This document shows positions 60,201-64,000 of a stretch of 64,000 nucleotides of DNA, piece after piece (the stretch's first letter is position 1; each line of letters begins with the position of its first letter). The notes beneath the pieces are model-generated. The model had not been told where the DNA came from. It made no database searches and saw only the letters and a list, made by a program, of their open reading frames with translations. The translations under genes and the position numbers were made by a program. Source of the DNA: Branchiostoma lanceolatum (Eukaryota; Chordata; Leptocardii; Amphioxiformes; Branchiostomatidae); contig NC_089737.1 of NCBI RefSeq assembly GCF_035083965.1, positions 13,629,029-13,693,028 on the forward strand, read 5' to 3'.

Positions 60201-60919
60201 AATGAATGAAATCTGGAGTTTTGATCAAAATTACTGGGGGAAATACTGGAAAAAGAAACACCAATGTCCTAAGTTCTTCCAATCTGATGAAATTATTTTA
60301 GGGATTATAACTATATAAGACTGAATGTTTTCCACCTGAGCGACAGCCCCACTGACAGTCATCTGTCCCATGTTGCCCTCTGTACTGACAGGAATGATCT
60401 GCACCACTTCCATGGGCTGGCTGGTACTGGACTGACTCACACTTACAGGTCTGTCTGTGTCATCCTGAAACAAACAACACACAAAAATAAAATATCAACT
60501 GTAGAGAACATATTCATTTGCAATAGAGTCAAACCTACAAATGTACCAGTGACCACCTCTACATATAAGGGCCACCTGGCCAAATTACTTTTGTTGGTGG
60601 TCCCTTTAAGTTAGATCTTTTTCCCGTTTACACAGGCATCAAGAATCCTGTATATAGTGACCAACTGTCCCCTGAGTAGTCTAAATTTTGGGCAGGTTTG
60701 ACTGTAAGTGTAATAGCAAACTGATAAAAATATACCTTTGTTTGATTTGATATACCTTAAACAACAATGACTACTACAGAGAGTAATGTATGTATATGTA
60801 TGGATGGATTGATGAATGGATAGATAAATGGATGGATGGATGGGTGTGTGTGTGTGTGTGTGTGTGATGGATGGATGGATGGGTGTGTGTGTGTGTGTGT
60901 GTGTGATGGATGGATGGAT

Positions 60920-60961
<42 letters not shown>

Positions 60962-61549
60962 TGGATGGATGGATGGATGGATGGATGGATGGATGGATGG
61001 ATGGATGGATGGATGGATGGATGGATGGATGGATAGATAAATGGATGGATGGATGGATAGATAAATGGATGGATGGATGGATGGATAGATAAATGGATGG
61101 ATGGATGGATGGATGGATGGATGGATGGAGGATGGACGGATGGATGGATGGACGGATGGGTGTGTGTGTGTTGGTGGATGGATGAATGGATGGATGAATG
61201 GCTGGATGGATGAATGAATGAATGAATGGGGTAGATATAGAAGGGTGGGTGCATGCATTGGATAGATATTAAATGAATGCAGGGAGGGATGATAGCTGAT
61301 GCTTAATGATTTGAACAAATAAAGTTGACAGACAGAAAGCAGAACAAACTAAAAGGTTCTCAAAAGCTGTCAAACTAAGAAAAGTTTCATCAGACATTGT
61401 CCAGTGAGTTAAACCACTTTACTTTGTACCTGCTGATATATAGTCCCTGTTGCCACACTGCCATCTGTAGAGCCTGCTGCACTCACGATTTCTGTCACTC
61501 CTGTGATGGCATGGTGGACAACCTGCATCTGTTCTTCTTCTGAGGACAT
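51260..61549 (-). CDS. CARF: calcium-responsive transcription factor (CARF / ALS2CR8 family)
   Basis: Twelve minus-strand exons (61549-61430, 60464-60336, 59924-59774, 59142-58928, 56582-56393, 55772-55652, 55460-55317, 55073-54885, 54198-54051, 53590-53431, 52973-52852, 51628-51260) keep phase throughout and give about 685 residues. Exons 5-9 carry the conserved CARF core: [12 protein letters not shown]-like [72 protein letters not shown] and RKFVEKELF...[16 protein letters not shown]. This matches the vertebrate protein exon for exon in order. The flanking Gln/Ser/Thr-rich parts are weakly conserved, as in activation regions. CARF binds calcium-response elements in the nucleus. At exon 8, the downstream donor (AG|GTAGGC) is the one that keeps frame into exon 9. 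A nearer GTAAGG would shift frame. Exon 12 has acidic Glu/Thr-rich composition and the stop. Confidence 0.95.
51884..52297. mobile_element. MITE with 29-base terminal inverted repeats
   Basis: TACCGTAAAATCCC...TACGTACGCAC at 51884-51912 is repeated inverted at 52269-52297. The interior has three or four copies of GTGCGTACGTTAGGAGGG. Non-coding. It lies in the last intron of CARF. Confidence 0.8.
52431..52836. mobile_element. hAT-type foldback MITE with 8-bp target duplication
   Basis: Nearly the whole 406-base element is an inverted repeat with ends CACCCTCGTAAACCAGG, arms of about 195 bases and a short loop. It is flanked on both sides by CGTTGTAA (52423-52430 and 52837-52844). An 8-base target duplication is characteristic of hAT transposons. 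It sits in the last CARF intron, only about 7 bases past the target duplication from the exon 11 boundary at 52852. Confidence 0.88.
53625..53800. repeat. dispersed SINE-like repeat, copy 3
   Basis: It starts with GGTAAGGTAAAGGTAGTCCC and includes GTGTCTAGGGCATGGTATTG and GTAGAGCCCATCCCTCTCC. It lies in intron 9 of CARF. Confidence 0.65.
54321..54389 (-). pseudogene. echo of CARF exon 9
   Basis: About 68 bases repeat the start of exon 9 with its acceptor (TTTTACAG|GAAG) and the codons for [20 protein letters not shown]. The copy then leaves homology without a donor. It lies upstream of the real exon in intron 8. It is a partial tandem duplication, and inclusion would break the protein. Confidence 0.75.
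54590..54790. repeat. dispersed SINE-like repeat, copy 4
   Basis: GGTAGGTAAAGGCAGTCCCA, CCACTGTGTCTCAAGCACAG and ACGGAGCCTATATCCCTCTC match copies 2 and 3 with more divergence. It lies in intron 8 of CARF. Confidence 0.55.
54775..54875. repeat. fragment of the AGTCAAACCTG dispersed repeat, copy 2
   Basis: It holds AAACCTGTGACCAGTG and AAGGATCCTGCCTATAGTGA, shared with 18581-18790 and 60525-60710. It ends about 10 bases from the exon 8 donor of CARF. Confidence 0.5.
56218..56375 (-). repeat. ATCTCCAT-hairpin dispersed repeat, copy 3 (partial)
   Basis: In reverse orientation it has the CATTATCAAACTTCACCTT...ACCCCTACCCACATAACAAATAT and CTTCTTGAGTTATGCTGTTC blocks plus the (CA)n stretch. The hairpin end is missing. 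It abuts the donor side of CARF exon 5. Confidence 0.6.
57198..57483. mobile_element. nested foldback element
   Basis: Outer arms (57198-57248 and 57432-57483) are diverged inverted copies with ends CAAGGAATGAGCAAT. Inner arms around AGCAGTGGATCAT and GCAGAAAGTCTTTAGACAG occur several times in alternating orientation, so the element can form multiple hairpins. Non-coding. It lies in intron 4 of CARF. Confidence 0.75.
58277..58393. repeat. (ACTC)n simple repeat
   Basis: An imperfect tetranucleotide array in intron 4 of CARF. Confidence 0.95.
58583..58682 (-). pseudogene. echo of CARF exon 4
   Basis: About 100 bases match the second half of exon 4 (58940-59060), including its 3' coding end. 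An internal block of about 17 bases is deleted and substitutions are scattered. It lies downstream of the real exon in intron 4, next to a SINE. Non-functional duplicate. Confidence 0.75.
58690..58892 (-). mobile_element. tRNA-derived SINE, copy 3
   Basis: Reverse-oriented copy with A-box-like AAGCTCAACTGGTAGCAGCC and B-box region GGTTTGAATCC, then the TTTTGCAAGGGACATAAAA body. It lies between CARF exon 4 and its echo. Confidence 0.7.
59165..59362 (-). repeat. ATCTCCAT-hairpin dispersed repeat, copy 4
   Basis: Complete reverse-oriented copy: CATACCAGGGGGCCCAAAAT, ACCAAATGTCATTGTAATCC, CTCTTGAGTTATGCTGACTG, an (ACAG)n tract, and the terminal hairpin ATCTCCATTTTTCATGGAGAT. Confidence 0.8.
60525..60712. 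mobile_element. AGTCAAACCTG MITE-like repeat, copy 3
   Basis: The left end AGAGTCAAACCTAC and right end CAGGTTTGACTGTA form a short terminal inverted repeat. The interior shares GTGACCACC, TTGGTGGTCCCTTT and AAGAATCCTGTATATAGTGACC with 18581-18790. It lies in intron 1 of CARF. Confidence 0.7.
60808..61265. repeat. (GGAT)n minisatellite with (TG)n islands
   Basis: A long GGAT/GATG tetranucleotide array is interrupted by three (TG)n blocks, with GATAGATAAATG variants. It lies in intron 1 of CARF. Open frames of 60-235 residues over it are repeat artefacts. Confidence 0.97.
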
Positions 61550-61603
61550 CTCTGTGACTTAAGCTTACTGCCCTGTGCAATAACAAGAAATTGTACAATC
61601 ATA

Positions 61604-61818
61604 TTACTGTACATGCAGAAATATTCGTGGTGATTTTATGTTCGCGGTTTTCGCGGCAACCGTTTCACCGCAAACTTAAAACCACGGAGAACATTTTTGT
61701 CCAACACTGTAGGAGAATGTGACTATAGCGCTGTCGGAAACTTAAAACCACCGCAAACACTCCATTTTCGGCTTAGCGCGAAATGAAAACCACGCGAACT
61801 TAAATGCATTTACAGTAA
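61604..61818. mobile_element. TACTGTAAATGC-ended MITE, best copy
   Basis: Left end TACTGTACATGCAG and right end TGCATTTACAGTA are inverted. The interior has GTTCGCGGTTTTCGCGG and repeated AACTTAAAACCAC. It lies upstream of CARF exon 1. Confidence 0.7.
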
Positions 61819-61842
61819 CACGATCCCAACTAAAACAATTTC

Positions 61843-61925
61843 TGTCACTCCAGTGATGGCTTGGTGCACAACCTGCATCTGCTCTTCTTCTGAGGACATC
61901 TTTGTGATTTAAGCTTAGTTTCCTC
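61843..61925 (-). pseudogene. echo of CARF first coding exon
   Basis: About 80 bases match the start of exon 1 and its leader, including an ATG and about 20 codons with one visible residue change. It then leaves homology with no donor. It could supply an alternative leader only if spliced in some way not visible here. Confidence 0.6.
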
Positions 61926-62269
61926 TACAATAACAAGAGATTGAACATCTCATAGTCATACGTCCATGAAATATTTATACAGTTGTTGTGACTATACAAA
62001 GGGCAGTCAAAAACTAGCAGTGGTTTACAAACTTGCTCATTTTTTCATCAAATGAGTTGGATTTAGTTGCCATAAATGTAAAGAAACATATCTTCTTGAA
62101 ACTGAAATATCTCAGTTTGTTACGCCAAAAATAATTACTCAAGCAACTGGATAAAATTTTGAAACAGTCAGACGTTTCAGACAGCATCCACTGTCTTTCG
62201 TCAGTGACTAACGATAGTTCTTCAGTTTGTTCTTCAAATTTTCATGAGCGACTGAATAGATTTCAAGCT

Positions 62270-62458
62270 AAGGCCACACCAATGTAATTTCTTGGTCAAC
62301 GAATTTTTATTTTCCAAAAATAAAATTTTAGAAAAAAAAAATCATGAAAACAGAAGGCTGGGCCAGCCTTCTGTTTTCATAATTTTTTTTTTCTAAAATT
62401 CTTTTTTTTCTAAAATAAAAATCCGTTAACCAAGAAATTACATTGGTTCGGCCTAACC
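62270..62458. mobile_element. hairpin MITE with ACACCAATGTAATTTC ends
   Basis: AGGCCACACCAATGTAATTT at the left is inverted at the right (AAATTACATTGGTTCGGCCT). Almost all of the element folds back, including GAAAACAGAAGGCTGG at the centre. Confidence 0.8.
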
Positions 62459-62669
62459 ACGCCTTTGGAAGTCCATGGAAGATATGTTCATTTATGTACA
62501 TTTGTACCAAATCCCAGTTTCATTTGATGAAAAAATGAGCCTGTCAATTTATGAAAGCACTATTAGCCCCTTGTATACACATGTAGGTTGAATTGTGCTT
62601 GATCAAAAGAGAATGGCCAAAACATAGAAGAAAAATTGATTTTTCAGAGCTAGTGAGGAAACATTTCTA

Positions 62670-62793
62670 AAAAATCGACCTTGACTTTCGTCTTCCCAAC
62701 ACCTACCAAAATACCAAATATCATCATAATCAATTCAGAGGTTCTTGAGTTATGCTGACTACAATAGTCCGGAAACACAAACACACGCACGTA

Positions 62794-62836
<43 letters not shown>

Positions 62837-62910
62837 ACACACTCACACACACACACACATACACACACACACACAAAACTATATCTCCATTTTTCACGGA
62901 GATAAATATC
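62670..62910 (-). repeat. ATCTCCAT-hairpin dispersed repeat, copy 5
   Basis: Reverse-oriented copy with AAATCGACCTTGACTTTCGTC, CCAAATATCATCATAATC, GTTCTTGAGTTATGCTGACT, an expanded (CA)n of about 90 bases and the end ATCTCCATTTTTCACGGAGAT. Confidence 0.8.
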
Positions 62911-63200
62911 CAACTCTAGGCATTCAATGCAGAGGAAGGGCAGACACATAACTTAAGATTCATGCATGACTGTAATAATTGCAGTACATCCGCAACAATT
63001 TGTCTTTGTCTTGCCTGCTGTTTTTGATAAATTGATCGTTCGGAAAGTCTGTGGCAACAATTTCCGTTTAGCCTTAGGACAAGCAGATCCCCAATCTCGC
63101 CACATTACGGTACAATTTATAACCACTTCTGCCTCAGTACCCAATTGTTCTTCCATTCATCAAAAGTATTTTATGTCAAAGATGTTTATCATCTAACTTG

Positions 63201-63815
63201 TAAGGACACACCAATTTTATTTCCTGGTTCTTGGATTTTTGCAGGAAATTAATGTACCTGGCAGGCGAAATAAAATAAAAAAAGACAGATTCTTAATCCT
63301 GTCATTTCTCAAAATAATCAAATGCTACATGTACCACGGGCGCCAGAGTCAAAATACCAGGTTAACATTTCTATGATTTCATAAAATAGGTTTTGAACTT
63401 TTTATTTCTTTTTTTAAACGTACAGTTCATTCATGCCTTGATACATTGAAAAACTGTCACAAAAACTTTCTTCAGCTGTTGGTACCAAAATAGAAGCATT
63501 TTTGGGTTGATTCATAATTATATCCTGAAGCCAATGATGTACCTAAGTTTGAGGGGATTTAATTTCCCAATTAGGAAGAAAATGGAATATACGCACTGCC
63601 AGTGTTTTTCAATTTGCAGTTGAAACAAGGGCCAGAACAAGCATTTACAATAAAAAGGTGGTTTTATGTTTGCAGTGAAATCGAAGAGGTGACCGTAAAA
63701 CCCGCAAACATTAAACTAGCGCAAAGTTTTCATCATTTTACAGTATGTGATCTCAAATCAGAAAAATAATGAAGCACCGAATCCATGAACCAAGACATTA
63801 AATTGGTGTGGGCCT
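63201..63815. mobile_element. longer MITE related to the ACACCAAT hairpin element
   Basis: The left end AAGGACACACCAATTTTATTTC and the right end GAACCAAGACATTAAATTGG-TGTGGGCC are inverted and resemble the ends of the 62270-62458 element. A TACTGTAAATGC-type copy (about 63645-63745) lies inside. No coding frame was seen. Confidence 0.55.
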
Positions 63816-64000
63816 ACTTTTAAGAATTTTGCTCTATTAAACACCATGTATTGTAGAGCTCTCAAATTCAAGGAAAATATACTCAGAGAATTCTACTTGA
63901 CTTTAACAACAATTATTATGGATTCAACAAGCAAGTAAAATTGAAATGATTTCAAAATACATTAAGATAAGAGTACTCAATGTACATATAATTATATGTT

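Noticed and set aside
60611-61318. Frames rich in Ile-His-Pro-Ser or Met-Asp-Gly-Trp over 60.8-61.3 kb
   Set aside because: They are translations of the (GGAT)n and (TG)n arrays in CARF intron 1.

Overview
This is a eukaryotic, intron-rich window. I infer an amphioxus-type chordate (Branchiostoma-like). Reasons: GT-AG introns with phase-consistent exons; a clear CARF (ALS2CR8) orthologue; Dickkopf-3-type, CUT-homeobox, GBP-type GTPase and death-domain genes; intronless LRR-Ig receptors; a dense load of foldback/MITE elements, a tRNA-derived SINE, and a recurring repeat with an ATCTCCAT...ATGGAGAT hairpin. The species cannot be fixed from sequence alone. All exon borders were derived by hand from splice sites, reading phase and homology.

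Layout. 0-7.5 kb (minus): two tandem Dickkopf-3-like secreted proteins. The left one runs off the window. The right one has a duplicated acidic N-terminal module, furin-like sites and an acidic last exon. 9.7-16.4 kb (minus): a seven-exon gene joining a death domain to a long disordered tail. 18.9-22.0 kb (minus): an 11-finger C2H2 protein. 23.4-28.6 kb (plus): a CUT-class homeobox gene with four CUT domains. These last two are head-to-head, 1.4 kb apart, and share the same SAP-like N-terminal module. 30.3-39.8 kb (minus): a 13-exon GBP-like large GTPase whose second intron carries an antisense, 5'-truncated but open Ty3/gypsy element and a LINE remnant. 41.7-50.4 kb: a large imperfect palindrome holding two divergent, single-exon LRR-Ig transmembrane receptors with many Tyr-Glu-Asn motifs in the cytoplasmic tail. 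The left arm has a 1.75 kb insertion of other repeats. 51.3-61.5 kb (minus): the 12-exon CARF gene, with several MITEs and degenerate partial copies of its own exons. 61.6-64 kb: MITEs, no gene seen.

How it fits together. There is no operon. The most notable relations are the shared N-terminal domain of the head-to-head zinc-finger/CUT pair, exon-by-exon expansion of CUT domains through symmetric phase-1 exons, the palindromic receptor duplication, and repeated local tandem duplication leaving partial exon echoes in several genes.
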